From the NCBI GenBank assembly GCA_041397725.1, contig JAWKVZ010000006.1:62001-126000 (forward strand): a stretch of DNA of 64,000 nt, read 5' to 3'. This document shows positions 42,802-51,678 of this stretch, one piece after another. The translations under genes were made by a program, and so were the position numbers. The notes under the pieces were generated by a model. It ran no database searches, was not told the origin of the DNA, and saw nothing but the letters and a program-made list of their open reading frames with translations. Every line of letters starts with the position of its first letter. Within the stretch, counting starts at the first letter, position 1. Source of the DNA: JAGRKR01 sp041397725 (GTDB lineage Bacteria; Pseudomonadota; Alphaproteobacteria; Rhizobiales; Hyphomicrobiaceae).

Positions 42802-43734
42802 CTAGGGCTGGAAGCCGATCGCGCCCTTATACTTCTCGGTCTCCTCGGCAGGGAGGAACTGCTCCTCGTATTGGCGGATCTCCGGGAAGCCGACGAAATT
42901 GTGGAAGTTCTCGGTGGGATGCCCCTTGAGTCCTGGATCGACGGGAACCTCGCTGTCCTTCTTCTTGAACTCCGCATAATAGTCGTACATCGCCTTGGTG
43001 GCCGCGCGCATGGCGCCGCCGGGATTGATGACGATCTTGACGCCGATCTGCTGCAGGCGCTCGTAATGCAGGTTGGGCGAGACGCCGGTGCGATTGTAGA
43101 GCACGGGACCGGGCACTTCCTTGCACACGGCGGCGATCTCGTCCTCCGACACCAGCCCTTCCGGGAACGCCACGTCCGCGCCGGCCTCGCGATAGGCCTT
43201 GAGCCGCTTGATGGCTTCCTCGAGCGTGCCGCCGGCGACGCCGCGCGCGTCGCAGCGCGCGATCAGCACGAAGTTCTTGTCGAGATCGTCGCGCACCTTG
43301 GCGGCGGCGCGGATCTTGCCCGCCGCTTCCTCGATCGAGATCACCTGCTTGCCGGCGACGTGGCCACACCGCTTCGGCGCCACCTGATCCTCGAGATGGA
43401 TACCCGCCGCGCCGGATCTGATGAACTGCTCCACCGTGCGCATGACGTTGATGGCGTTGCCGTAGCCCGTGTCGGCATCGCAGATGATGGGAATGTCGAC
43501 GGCGCTTGCGATCTTGCCGGCCACGTCCGTGACCTCGCTCAGCGTGGTGAGGCCGACGTCCGGCCGCCCGATATGATTGACGGAGATGCCGTAGCCCGAA
43601 ACGTAGGCGAGCTTGAAGCCGATCTGCTCGATGATGCGCCCGCCCATGGCGTTGAAGCATCCGGGGGCGACCAGGATGTCCTTCCCGGCCATCAGCTCCC
43701 TGAGGCGGCGCGATGCACTACCCAATCCTGCCAT
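42802..43734 (-). CDS. Isocitrate lyase/PEP mutase-family lyase (second)
   Basis: The 310-residue ICL/PEPM-family protein has Asp86 and Asp88 in IICDADTGYGNAIN, Glu115 in IHLEDQ and the complete lyase loop KRCGH (121-125), as in methylisocitrate and 2,3-dimethylmalate lyases. NPGGAMRAATKAMYDYY near residue 235 is also family-typical. The ATG at 43734 (GAGGGAG upstream) gives the normal length. It is the first gene of the leftward operon, divergent from the LeuC/LeuD-like pair. It probably cleaves a branched malate- or citrate-like acid to pyruvate or another 2-oxo acid plus a second acid. Confidence 0.88.
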   Translation of the reverse strand: MAGLGSASRRLRELMAGKDILVAPGCFNAMGGRIIEQIGFKLAYVSGYGISVNHIGRPDVGLTTLSEVTDVAGKIASAVDIPIICDADTGYGNAINVMRTVEQFIRSGAAGIHLEDQVAPKRCGHVAGKQVISIEEAAGKIRAAAKVRDDLDKNFVLIARCDARGVAGGTLEEAIKRLKAYREAGADVAFPEGLVSEDEIAAVCKEVPGPVLYNRTGVSPNLHYERLQQIGVKIVINPGGAMRAATKAMYDYYAEFKKKDSEVPVDPGLKGHPTENFHNFVGFPEIRQYEEQFLPAEETEKYKGAIGFQP

Positions 43735-43963
43735 GTGCGTGCTCCCTCGCTTGGTCCCGGCTCGGCCGGCTACCGTTGTTGTATTGTCTGGACCTCTCCT
43801 GCCCCGAGGATTTCCTGTCCGGAGCCCACTGTCAACATGAGAGCGCTGCAAAACAGGCTATTGCCTGCACTGCCGCGCCGGAACATGATGGCTCAATTCC
43901 CCTTGAAGGACGAGGCTCAATTCGTCCATGCCAATAATCTCCGCATCACGGGAGGCTGCGCCG
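43735..43963. promoter_or_regulatory. Shared promoter region between the lyase operon and the leuCD-like operon
   Basis: These 229 bases separate two divergent operons that both handle hydroxy-di/tricarboxylate-type substrates, so a common regulator is likely. No operator palindrome is obvious by eye. A GGAGG ribosome-binding site for the leuC-like gene is at 43951-43955. Confidence 0.4.
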
Positions 43964-45391
43964 ATGCCAGAAACGCCAGGGGCCGCTCAGGGCCGGACCT
44001 ATTTCGACAAAGTGTGGGACGATCATGTGATCGCCGACATGGGCGACAACACCTTCCTGCTCTCGATGGACCGCTTGTTCCTGCATGATCTGTCGGGCAG
44101 CGCCGCACTCATCCGGCTGGAGCAGTCGGGACGTGGCCCGGCTCTCAAGAACCATGTCTTCGCCGTGATCGACCACGTGGTCGACACCCGGCCGGGCCAC
44201 CGCTACGACAGCCCGCGCCCCGGCGGCACCGAGCTCATGGTCTCCATGCGCGAGCTGTGCAACAAGCATGGCCTCAATTTCTTCGATGTCGACGACCCCC
44301 GCCAGGGCATCGTGCATGTCGTTGCACCCGAGCAGGGCGTGGCGTTGCCGGGCCTGACGCTGGTCTGCGGCGACAGTCACACCTGCACGCTCGGCGGCGT
44401 CGGCGCGCTCGCCTTCGGCATCGGCTCGTCGGAATGCCTGCACGTGCTGGCCACGCAGGCGCTGCCCCAGATCAAGCCGAAGAACATGCGCGTCACCTAT
44501 TCCGGCGCGCTCGGCAAGGGCGTGTTCCCCAAGGACATGGTCCTGGCGCTCATCGGCCGTATCGGAGCCAACGGCGGCATCGGCTACGCGGTCGAGTTCG
44601 CCGGCCCGGTCATCGCCGACATGTCGGTCGAGGGACGCCTGACGATCTGCAACATGGCCATCGAGTTCTCGGCCAAGTACGGCTTCGTGCCGCCCGACGA
44701 GCGCACCATCGAATACGTCAAGGGCCGCCCCTTCTCACCCAAGGGCGCGGATTGGGATGCGGCCGTCGCCTACTGGCGCGCCGCACGCACCGACGCCAAC
44801 GCGCGCTTCGACCGCGAGGAGGCCATTGACTGCAATACGCTGACGCCACAGGTGACCTGGGGCACGAGCCCGCAGCTCGTCGTGGGCGTCGCGGACAAGG
44901 TTCCCGATCCCAAGCAGGCTGCCGACGCGGGCGTATCGGTCCTCATGAAGCGCGCGCTCGAGTACATGAAGCTCAATGCCGGCGCCCAGATGACGGACGT
45001 CCCCATCGACGGCGCCTTCATCGGCTCCTGCACCAACGCGCGCATCTCGGATCTCCGCCTTGCCGCGCAGGTCCTCAAGGGCCGCAAGGTCGCAGACGGC
45101 GTGACGGCGATCTGCATTCCCGGCTCGACCGAGGTCAAGAAGCAGGCGGAAGCGGAAGGCCTCGACCGCATCATCTCCGAGGCCGGCTTCCAGTGGCGCG
45201 AATCCGGATGCGGCTACTGTGCCTACATCGGCGGCGACGAGTTCCTCGACAAGCGCGTGGTCACGTCCACCAATCGCAACTTCGAGAACCGGCAGGGCCC
45301 GAAGACACGCTCGCATCTGGCCAGTCCCGCCACCGTCGCGGCCTCCGCCATCCGTGGCCGCATCACCGACCCCCGCGAATTCCTGGCCTGA
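43964..45391 (+). CDS. Aconitase-superfamily hydro-lyase large subunit (LeuC-like)
   Basis: The 475-residue protein resembles the large subunit of 3-isopropylmalate dehydratase. Its three [4Fe-4S] ligands are present: Cys in IGSCTNARISDLR and the Cys pair in SGCGYCAY, where true LeuC usually reads GCSMC. GDSHTCTLGGVGALAFGIG is the universal family motif. The ATG at 43964 has GGAGG 8 bases upstream; 43928 is a weaker alternative. The context is lyases, not leucine genes, so isomerisation or dehydration of a methylated malate or citrate is more likely than leucine synthesis (inference). Confidence 0.9.
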   Translation: MPETPGAAQGRTYFDKVWDDHVIADMGDNTFLLSMDRLFLHDLSGSAALIRLEQSGRGPALKNHVFAVIDHVVDTRPGHRYDSPRPGGTELMVSMRELCNKHGLNFFDVDDPRQGIVHVVAPEQGVALPGLTLVCGDSHTCTLGGVGALAFGIGSSECLHVLATQALPQIKPKNMRVTYSGALGKGVFPKDMVLALIGRIGANGGIGYAVEFAGPVIADMSVEGRLTICNMAIEFSAKYGFVPPDERTIEYVKGRPFSPKGADWDAAVAYWRAARTDANARFDREEAIDCNTLTPQVTWGTSPQLVVGVADKVPDPKQAADAGVSVLMKRALEYMKLNAGAQMTDVPIDGAFIGSCTNARISDLRLAAQVLKGRKVADGVTAICIPGSTEVKKQAEAEGLDRIISEAGFQWRESGCGYCAYIGGDEFLDKRVVTSTNRNFENRQGPKTRSHLASPATVAASAIRGRITDPREFLA

Positions 45392-45402
45392 AGGAGAGCA
45401 AC

Positions 45403-46032
45403 ATGAAGCTGGAGCAATTGGAGCGCGTGACCGGCATCGCCGCCCCCTTCATGCGCATCAACATCGACACCGACCAAATCGCCCCGACCCGCGAGCACAT
45501 CCGTGCCCGCAGCGAAGGCTATGGCCCGGGCCTGTTCGGCGAGATCCGCTATCGTGATCCGGAGACCCGGGAGGAGAACCCGGATTTCGTCCTCAACAAG
45601 GTTCCCTACCGCAAGGCGCAGATCCTCATCGCCGACCGCAATTTCGGCTGCGGCTCGTCGCGCGAGGGCGCCCCGATGCACCTGCGGGGTTTCGGTTTCC
45701 GCGCTGTCGTCGCGCCGAGTTTCGGCGGCATCTTCTTCAACAACTGCTTCCGCAACGGCATCGCGCCGGTCATGCTGCCAGAGGCCGACGTGCACACGCT
45801 CGCACGCCAGGTGGAGGAGAAGGGCGGCCACACCCAGATCACCGTCGACGTGGTGGCCTCGAAGCTGACCGGCCCCGACGGCAAGGTCTACGCCTTCACC
45901 CTGCCCGCCTTCGGCCGGCGCATGCTGCTCGAGGGCATCGACGAGATCGAGCAGACGCTCACGATGACACCCGAAATCGACGCCTACCGGCAGCGCGATC
46001 GCGCCAAGCGCGGCTGGGCCTGGCTCGGCTGA
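45403..46032 (+). CDS. Aconitase-superfamily hydro-lyase small subunit (LeuD-like)
   Basis: The 209-residue swivelling-domain subunit shows INIDTDQIAP (LeuD opening) and the catalytic NFGCGSSREGAP. FGGIFFNNCFRNGIAPVML is also present. AAGGAG precedes the ATG, 11 bases after the stop of the large subunit, so the two are co-expressed and form the heterodimer. A hairpin 18 bases past the stop may end the message, although the MFS transporter gene that follows could be partly co-transcribed. Confidence 0.92.
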   Translation: MKLEQLERVTGIAAPFMRINIDTDQIAPTREHIRARSEGYGPGLFGEIRYRDPETREENPDFVLNKVPYRKAQILIADRNFGCGSSREGAPMHLRGFGFRAVVAPSFGGIFFNNCFRNGIAPVMLPEADVHTLARQVEEKGGHTQITVDVVASKLTGPDGKVYAFTLPAFGRRMLLEGIDEIEQTLTMTPEIDAYRQRDRAKRGWAWLG

Positions 46033-46050
46033 CCCGGGCATCGACCTGAC

Positions 46051-46084
46051 GGACGGCGGGCTGCCCCGTGTTGGCCCGGCGTCC
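46051..46084 (+). terminator. Candidate terminator hairpin after the leuD-like gene
   Basis: An 11-base-pair stem with one mismatch (46051-46061 with 46074-46084) and a 12-base loop begins 18 bases after the stop. It is GC-rich but followed by C-rich rather than T-rich sequence, so it is only a weak candidate. Confidence 0.3.
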
Positions 46085-46135
46085 GTCCCCCTCCTCGGCC
46101 ATGCCAACTGCACCCCTTCAGGGTAAGTGCCCGCC

Positions 46136-47398
46136 ATGAGCGAAACCGAGCCTGCCGCCAGCCGCAGCGCTGCGCGCCTCGTCGTCCTCGTCTGCACAGC
46201 GCAGGTGCTGGCGCAGATCGGCGCTTTCACATGGCCTGCCATCCTGCCGCGCATGATGGCGCTCTGGCAGCTCACCAACAGCGAGGCCGGCTGGGTCACT
46301 GCCGCGTTCTATCTCGCCTACATGCTGGCGGTGCCGATCCTCGTGACGCTCACCGATCGCATCGACGCCAAGGCTGTCTATCTGCTCGGCGTCGCGCTCA
46401 TCCTGGTCGGGCACTTCGTGTTCGCCTTCCTGGCCGACGGTCTTTGGAGCGCAGTCGCCGCACGCGCCCTCACCGGCATGGGCTGGGCCGGCACCTACAT
46501 GACCGGGCTCAAGCTGCTTGCAGACCGGATCGACAAGTCGCTGATGTCACGGGCAGTGGCGGGCCATGCCGCGAGTATCGGGCTTTCCGGGGCGGCCTCG
46601 TTCCTGTTTGCCGACACACTGGCGAACCTCTACGGCTGGCAGTCGGCGTTTCTCGCCTCGGCGCTGTGCGCAGTGGCGGCCTGGCTGATCGTCGCCGTGT
46701 TCGCGCCCTGGAAGCCGAAGAGAGTTGCAGCAGCCGCCCCGCCCACGGCCGCGAAGCAACCCGCGCTGTTCGACTTCCGGCCCGTCTTCGCCAATCGCTC
46801 GGCCATGGCCTATGCCTGCGTCTATTGCATCCACACCCTCGAGATGAATGCCCTCAGAGGCTGGGGCGTGGCGTTCCTCGCCTATGTGGCGGCGAAAACC
46901 AACACGACCAGCACCTGGCTGACACCGGCCGTGGTCATCACCGCGCTCGGCCTGCTCGGCACGCTCGCCAGCGTGCTCGGCAACGAGGCCTCGATCCGGC
47001 TCGGCCGCCAGCGCCTCATCCGCCTGGCGATGATCGGCTCGATCGCCATCGCCGCGGTGATCGGCTTCGTCGGCCCGCTCAGCTACACGCTGGCGGCGAG
47101 CCTGCTTCTCGTCTACGGCGTGTTCATCTGGCTCGATTCCTCGTCGCTGACGGCCGGCGCGGCCGGCACAGCCGAGCCATCACGGCGCGGAGCGACGCTG
47201 GCGGTGCACTCGATGCTGGGCTACTCCGGCGGGTTCGTCGGCCCCATCGTCGTCGGCGTCACCCTCGATCTCGCCGGCAGCGCATCGGACCTGGCCTGGG
47301 GTCTGGCGTTCCTGCAGGTGGCCCTGTTGATGCTCGGCGCCTACGCCGTCTTCAAATGGCTCGATCCGCGCGGCCTGGACGGCGACCGCAAGGCGTGA
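46136..47398 (+). CDS. Major facilitator superfamily transporter
   Basis: The 420-residue protein has about 12 hydrophobic segments split by a central cytoplasmic loop (about 200-225). MFS features include WVTAAFYLAYMLAVPILVTL, followed by the loop 2-3 motif DRIDAKAVYLLG, and RALTGMGWAGTYMTGLKLLA in helix 4. SMLGYSGGFVGPIVVGVTLD lies in the C-terminal half. The start at 46136 has only AGGG some 12 bases upstream; a GTG at 46127 is possible. Following the LeuCD-like genes by about 100 bases, it may import or export the acid they act on. Confidence 0.88.
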   Translation: MSETEPAASRSAARLVVLVCTAQVLAQIGAFTWPAILPRMMALWQLTNSEAGWVTAAFYLAYMLAVPILVTLTDRIDAKAVYLLGVALILVGHFVFAFLADGLWSAVAARALTGMGWAGTYMTGLKLLADRIDKSLMSRAVAGHAASIGLSGAASFLFADTLANLYGWQSAFLASALCAVAAWLIVAVFAPWKPKRVAAAAPPTAAKQPALFDFRPVFANRSAMAYACVYCIHTLEMNALRGWGVAFLAYVAAKTNTTSTWLTPAVVITALGLLGTLASVLGNEASIRLGRQRLIRLAMIGSIAIAAVIGFVGPLSYTLAASLLLVYGVFIWLDSSSLTAGAAGTAEPSRRGATLAVHSMLGYSGGFVGPIVVGVTLDLAGSASDLAWGLAFLQVALLMLGAYAVFKWLDPRGLDGDRKA

Positions 47399-47489
47399 TG
47401 GTACAATCTGCCCCCTTTTCATCCCGACCGTGAGCGGCAAAGCTCGCGCACCATCAAACGACCAGTATGACAGACCAACGAGGTTCACC

Positions 47490-48284
47490 ATGTCGGAAGC
47501 GCCTGTGCTGATGACGATCGACGCCCGCGGCGTCGCCACCGTCACCATCAACCGCCCAGAGGTCAACAACGCCTACAATGGCGAGTTGATCGAAGCCATG
47601 AATGCTGGCCTGACCGAGCTCGAATCCAGGGCCGATGTGCGCGCCGTGGTCATCAAGGGCAAGGGCAAGCATTTCCAGGCCGGCGCCGACCTCAAATGGA
47701 TCAACAGCGTGCGCACCAGCTCGCCGGAGGACAACGTGCGCGCCTCGCGCGGCACCGGCTCCGCCGTGCACCGCCTCAACATGCTGCACGCCCCGACAGT
47801 GGCGCTGGTGCAAGGCGGCTGTTTCGGCGGCGGCACAGGCATCATCTCCGCCTGCGACGTCGTCATCGCCGCCGACAACGCGCTCTTCTCCATTGCCGAG
47901 GTTCGCTGGGGATTGGCGGCCCAGATCATCATTCCGCAGCTCAACGACGCCATCAGCGTGCGACAGGTCCGCCGCTACGCGCTGACGGGCGAGCGTTTCG
48001 ACGCCAACGAGGCCAAGCGCATCGGCCTTGTCCACGACGTGGTGCCGCTCGCCGAGCTGGAGGCGGCGGGAGCCCGCATAGTCGACCACATCCTGCAGAA
48101 CGGACCGGAAGGCGTCGCCCAGACCAAGGCGACCGCGCTGGAAAGCTCCTGGGGCGATCTCTCGGCTGCCGAGTTCAACCGCCTCGTGCGCCAGCATGCC
48201 GGCAAGCGCCAGTCGGCAGAGGCCGCCGAGGGGCTCGCCTCGTTCGCCGAGAAGCGCCCGGCCAAGTGGTACGTCAAGTCGTAG
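47490..48284 (+). CDS. Enoyl-CoA hydratase/isomerase family protein
   Basis: The 264-residue crotonase-fold protein has the oxyanion-hole segments FQAGADLKWI (about 67) and QGGCFGGGTGIISACDVVIA (about 108-127). The catalytic Glu lies in IAEVRWGLA (about 138). The sequence FGGGTGIISACD resembles methylglutaconyl-CoA-type hydratases of branched-chain or terpenoid breakdown. The ATG at 47490 has GAGG upstream; a start at 47430 would add an unlikely basic leader. It hydrates a 2-enoyl-CoA, but the chain type is unknown. It is convergent with the GMC oxidoreductase. Confidence 0.9.
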   Translation: MSEAPVLMTIDARGVATVTINRPEVNNAYNGELIEAMNAGLTELESRADVRAVVIKGKGKHFQAGADLKWINSVRTSSPEDNVRASRGTGSAVHRLNMLHAPTVALVQGGCFGGGTGIISACDVVIAADNALFSIAEVRWGLAAQIIIPQLNDAISVRQVRRYALTGERFDANEAKRIGLVHDVVPLAELEAAGARIVDHILQNGPEGVAQTKATALESSWGDLSAAEFNRLVRQHAGKRQSAEAAEGLASFAEKRPAKWYVKS

Positions 48285-48321
48285 GCAGCTCGGTACGGAC
48301 AGGGCGCGACGCGCGGCGCCA

Positions 48322-49935
48322 TCAGGCTCGCGCGTCGGCCTTGATCATCTCCGCGGCCTTCTCGGCGATCATTACGGTCGGAGCGTTGGTGTTGCCGGAG
48401 ACGAGCCGCGGCATCACGGACGCATCGACCACGCGCAGCCCGTCGAGCCCGCGCACCCTGAGCCGCCCATCGAGGACGGCCAGCGGATCGCCGTCGATGC
48501 CCATTTTGCAGGTGCCGACCGGGTGGAACACCGTCGTCGCCGTGCGGCGCGCGGCGCCCACCAGCTCCTCGTCCGTCTGCAATTCCGGCGCGGGATGCAC
48601 TTCCTCGGCCACGTAGGGCTTCAGGGCCGCAGCGCGGCCGATCGTGCGGCCGAGACGCAGGCCAGCGGCGACAGTGCGCTGGTCGAGATCGGCCGTCAGA
48701 TAGTTGGCGTGAATGGCCGGGTACTCGGCCGGATCGGGCGAGCGCAGCTCGATCGCGCCGCGGCTTTCGGGGCGGAGCTGGCAGACGGTCGCCATGAAAC
48801 CCGAGAAGGTGTGCAGCGGATCGCCGGTCTTGTCGGCGCTGTAGGCCATCATGTGGAACTGCACGTCGGGCGTTTCCAGATGCTCGCTCGTTCTGGCGAA
48901 GACGCCGACGTGGGCGGCGCCGGTCGCCATGTAGCCCGAGCGGCGCAGGATGTATTCGAGCCCCATGCCGACCTTGCGTGCGTTGCTCTGCACGACATCG
49001 TTGAGCGTGATCGCCCGCGTGCAGCGATAGATGAGGCGGGTCTGGAGGTGATCCTGCAGGTTCTGCCCGACACCGGGTGCATCGTGCACGACCGCGATGC
49101 CGCGTGACGCCAGCAAGCCACCCGGTCCGACACCCGAAAGTTGCAGGATGTGCGGAGAGCCGATGGCGCCGGCCGACAGGATGACCTCGCGGCGCGCCGT
49201 CGCCGTCTCTGACAGCCCCGCACGCCGGTAGGTGACGCCCGTCGCCCGTCGGCCCACGAAACGGATCTGCTCGACCAGCGCCTCCGTGACGACGGCCAGG
49301 TTTGTGCGCTTCATGGCGGGCCGCAGATAGCCCATCGCCGTCGACCAGCGCCGGCCGTTCCTGATCGTATACTGGTAGTAGCCGGCCCCCTCCTGGCTGA
49401 CGCCGTTGAAATCGTCGTTGCGTGGGATGCCGACCTCCACGCAGGCCTTGAGATAGGCCTCGCAGATTTCATGGCGCATGCGCGTATCGGAAACGTTCAG
49501 CGGTCCGCCCACGCCGTGGAACTCGTTGCCGCCCCGCTCCTGGTTCTGGGCCTTGCGGAAATAGGGCAGCACGTCGTCGTAGCCCCACCCGGAAAGGCCG
49601 AGCTGTCGCCAGTGGTCGTAGTCCTGGGCCTGCCCGCGGATGTAGACCATGCCGTTGAGCGAGCTCGAGCCGCCGAGCACCTTGCCGCGCGGCCACAGGA
49701 TGGCGCGACCGCCCATGTCGGGATCGGGCTCCGTGAAGAAGCGCCAGTCGACCTCGGGATTGTTGACGTTCTTGCCGTAGCCGATGGGAACGTGGATCCA
49801 CAGCTTGGTGTCACGCTGCCCAGCCTCTATCAGGAGGACGCGGTTCCGGCCATCCTCGGTCAGGCGGTTTGCGAGCACGGAACCCGCCGATCCCGCACCG
49901 ATGATGATGTAGTCGAACTCCCCGCCGTTGGACAT
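48322..49935 (-). CDS. GMC-family FAD oxidoreductase (choline dehydrogenase-like)
   Basis: The 537-residue flavoprotein starts with the FAD motif FDYIIIGAGSAGSVLANRL. The two GMC signatures are present: PRGKVLGGSSSLNGMVYIRG (about 84-103) and SAGAIGSPHILQLSGVGP (about 255). The catalytic His region near the C-terminus is FHPVGTCKMG, with NTNAPTVMIAEKAA closing the fold. The ATG at 49935 is directly preceded by GGGGGAG, slightly close. It oxidises an alcohol to an aldehyde, with electron transfer probably to the respiratory chain. The substrate is not evident from its neighbours. Confidence 0.9.
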   Translation of the reverse strand: MSNGGEFDYIIIGAGSAGSVLANRLTEDGRNRVLLIEAGQRDTKLWIHVPIGYGKNVNNPEVDWRFFTEPDPDMGGRAILWPRGKVLGGSSSLNGMVYIRGQAQDYDHWRQLGLSGWGYDDVLPYFRKAQNQERGGNEFHGVGGPLNVSDTRMRHEICEAYLKACVEVGIPRNDDFNGVSQEGAGYYQYTIRNGRRWSTAMGYLRPAMKRTNLAVVTEALVEQIRFVGRRATGVTYRRAGLSETATARREVILSAGAIGSPHILQLSGVGPGGLLASRGIAVVHDAPGVGQNLQDHLQTRLIYRCTRAITLNDVVQSNARKVGMGLEYILRRSGYMATGAAHVGVFARTSEHLETPDVQFHMMAYSADKTGDPLHTFSGFMATVCQLRPESRGAIELRSPDPAEYPAIHANYLTADLDQRTVAAGLRLGRTIGRAAALKPYVAEEVHPAPELQTDEELVGAARRTATTVFHPVGTCKMGIDGDPLAVLDGRLRVRGLDGLRVVDASVMPRLVSGNTNAPTVMIAEKAAEMIKADARA

Positions 49936-50164
49936 CGCTCCCCCAGATTTGCTCTTGGACCCGGCAAACGGCCGCCATGGTAGTCGAAACCGCGATGGGA
50001 GCAATGGGAAGGCCAGCGCGGTCATGAAGCCGCCGTCCGCACGTCCGCCGCGACCCCTCGGGCAGGCCCTACACCCTTGCATCCCGCTCGCCGCACCGTA
50101 GGCTAGGGTGCGGCCTGCCGTCATGACGGCAGACGCGGTTGGCGCGCAAGGGATGCAGACAGCG

Positions 50165-51625
50165 ATGGCGAGACTGAAGTTCGTCGACACGACGGTTCGT
50201 GATGCGCATCAGTGCCTCTGGGCGACGCGCATGACCACGGCGATGATGCTGCCGATCGCCGAGCGCCTCGACCGGGCCGGTTTCGCCCGCATCGATCTCA
50301 TGGGGGCCGTGCAGGCCGACGCCTGCGTGCGCTATCTCAAGGAGAACCCCTGGGAGCGCATCCGGCTCATGCGCGAGCGCGTGCGAAACACGCGGCTGTG
50401 CGGCTGGGTGCGCTCGAAGAGCCTCATCTCCTTCGATGTCCTGCCCGACGACATCGTACGGCTGTGGATCGAGCGCAATATCGCCAACGGCATCGGCGCC
50501 ATCGCCGCCTTCGACGGCAATCACGACCTCGACAACGTCATCGACAGCCTGAAATACATCAAGAAGCTCGGCGCCGAGGCGGTCGGCGTGCTGCCCTACT
50601 CACTGAGCCCCGTGCACACAGACGAGCTCTTCGTCGCGAGCACGAAGCGACAGGTTGCAGAGGCCGGCATCGATACCATGATGCTGAAGGACTCCGGCGG
50701 CCTCCTCACCGTCGATCGCATCCGCACGCTGGTGCCGGCCGTCAAAGCCGCGCTCGGCGCCATACCGCTCGAAATTCACAGTCACTGCATGACCGGCCAG
50801 GCACCGCTCGTCTACCATGAGGCCGCGCGCCTCGGCGCCGACGTCGTGCACACCTCGATCGCGCCGCTGGCCAACGGTCTCGCACAGCCCGACACGCAGA
50901 CCATGTTGCGCAATCTCGAGGAGATGGGCTTCGAGACGTCACTCGATCGCCGCCTGATCGACGAGATTTCCCAGCACTTCGCCGCCGTCGCCGCCGCCTT
51001 CGACAAGCCGGTCGGTGTGCCGCTCCCCTACGACGCCTTCCACTACGACCATCAGGTGCCCGGCGGCATGGCAACCAACTTCCTGTTCATGCTGGAGCAG
51101 GTCGGTATGCGCGACAAGCACGCCGAGGTGTTGCGCGAGTGCGCACGCGTGCGCAAGGAGCTCGGCTATCCCATGCTGATCACGCCCTATGCGCAGCTCG
51201 TGGGCACCCAGGCCGTGCTCAACGTCGTGCATGGCGAGCGCTACCGCTCGGTACCCGACGAGGTGAAGAAGTACGCACTCGGCTACTACGGCAAGCCGCT
51301 GGCGCCCGTCGATCCGGACGTTCTCGACCGCATCGTCGAGAACGGCTCGCACAAGATCGCCGTACAGCCGACGCCGCCGGAGCCGGCACTGCCGGCACTT
51401 CGCCGCAAGTATCCGAACGCGAGCGACGACGAGAGACTGCTGCGCTTCATGTTCTCCGGTTCCTACGTGGACGACATGCTCGCCGCCGGCCCCATGCCGA
51501 CGGAGCTTTCCCTGCGCTCGCCGCTCGAGCAGCTCATCGCGCAGATCTCCGAGCGGCCGAAAATCCGCCATGTGCGCATCGAGACCGCCGGCACGCGCCT
51601 CGAGGTGCGCAAGGCGTCGAGCTGA
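50165..51625 (+). CDS. Biotin-dependent carboxyltransferase subunit (PycB/OadA-like), no biotinyl domain
   Basis: The 486-residue protein begins with the HMGL-like carboxyltransferase barrel (KFVDTTVRDAHQCLWATRM, with the catalytic Asp-Ala-His-Gln region). The metal-site motif is EIHSHCMTGQAPLVY and the carboxyl-carrying Lys is in MMLKDSGGLL. A conserved carboxylase domain (about 290-440) follows, including PYDAFHYDHQVPGGM. It stops before any biotinyl-lysine (MKM) domain, and no biotin carboxylase gene is nearby. It may decarboxylate oxaloacetate or partner with subunits elsewhere. The start at 50165 is probable; 50153 and 50108 are alternatives. Confidence 0.88.
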   Translation: MARLKFVDTTVRDAHQCLWATRMTTAMMLPIAERLDRAGFARIDLMGAVQADACVRYLKENPWERIRLMRERVRNTRLCGWVRSKSLISFDVLPDDIVRLWIERNIANGIGAIAAFDGNHDLDNVIDSLKYIKKLGAEAVGVLPYSLSPVHTDELFVASTKRQVAEAGIDTMMLKDSGGLLTVDRIRTLVPAVKAALGAIPLEIHSHCMTGQAPLVYHEAARLGADVVHTSIAPLANGLAQPDTQTMLRNLEEMGFETSLDRRLIDEISQHFAAVAAAFDKPVGVPLPYDAFHYDHQVPGGMATNFLFMLEQVGMRDKHAEVLRECARVRKELGYPMLITPYAQLVGTQAVLNVVHGERYRSVPDEVKKYALGYYGKPLAPVDPDVLDRIVENGSHKIAVQPTPPEPALPALRRKYPNASDDERLLRFMFSGSYVDDMLAAGPMPTELSLRSPLEQLIAQISERPKIRHVRIETAGTRLEVRKASS

Positions 51626-51678
51626 AGGCCCGCCGGGCACCAGATCCAGTACGACATCCCAGCAACGGAGCAAGACGC

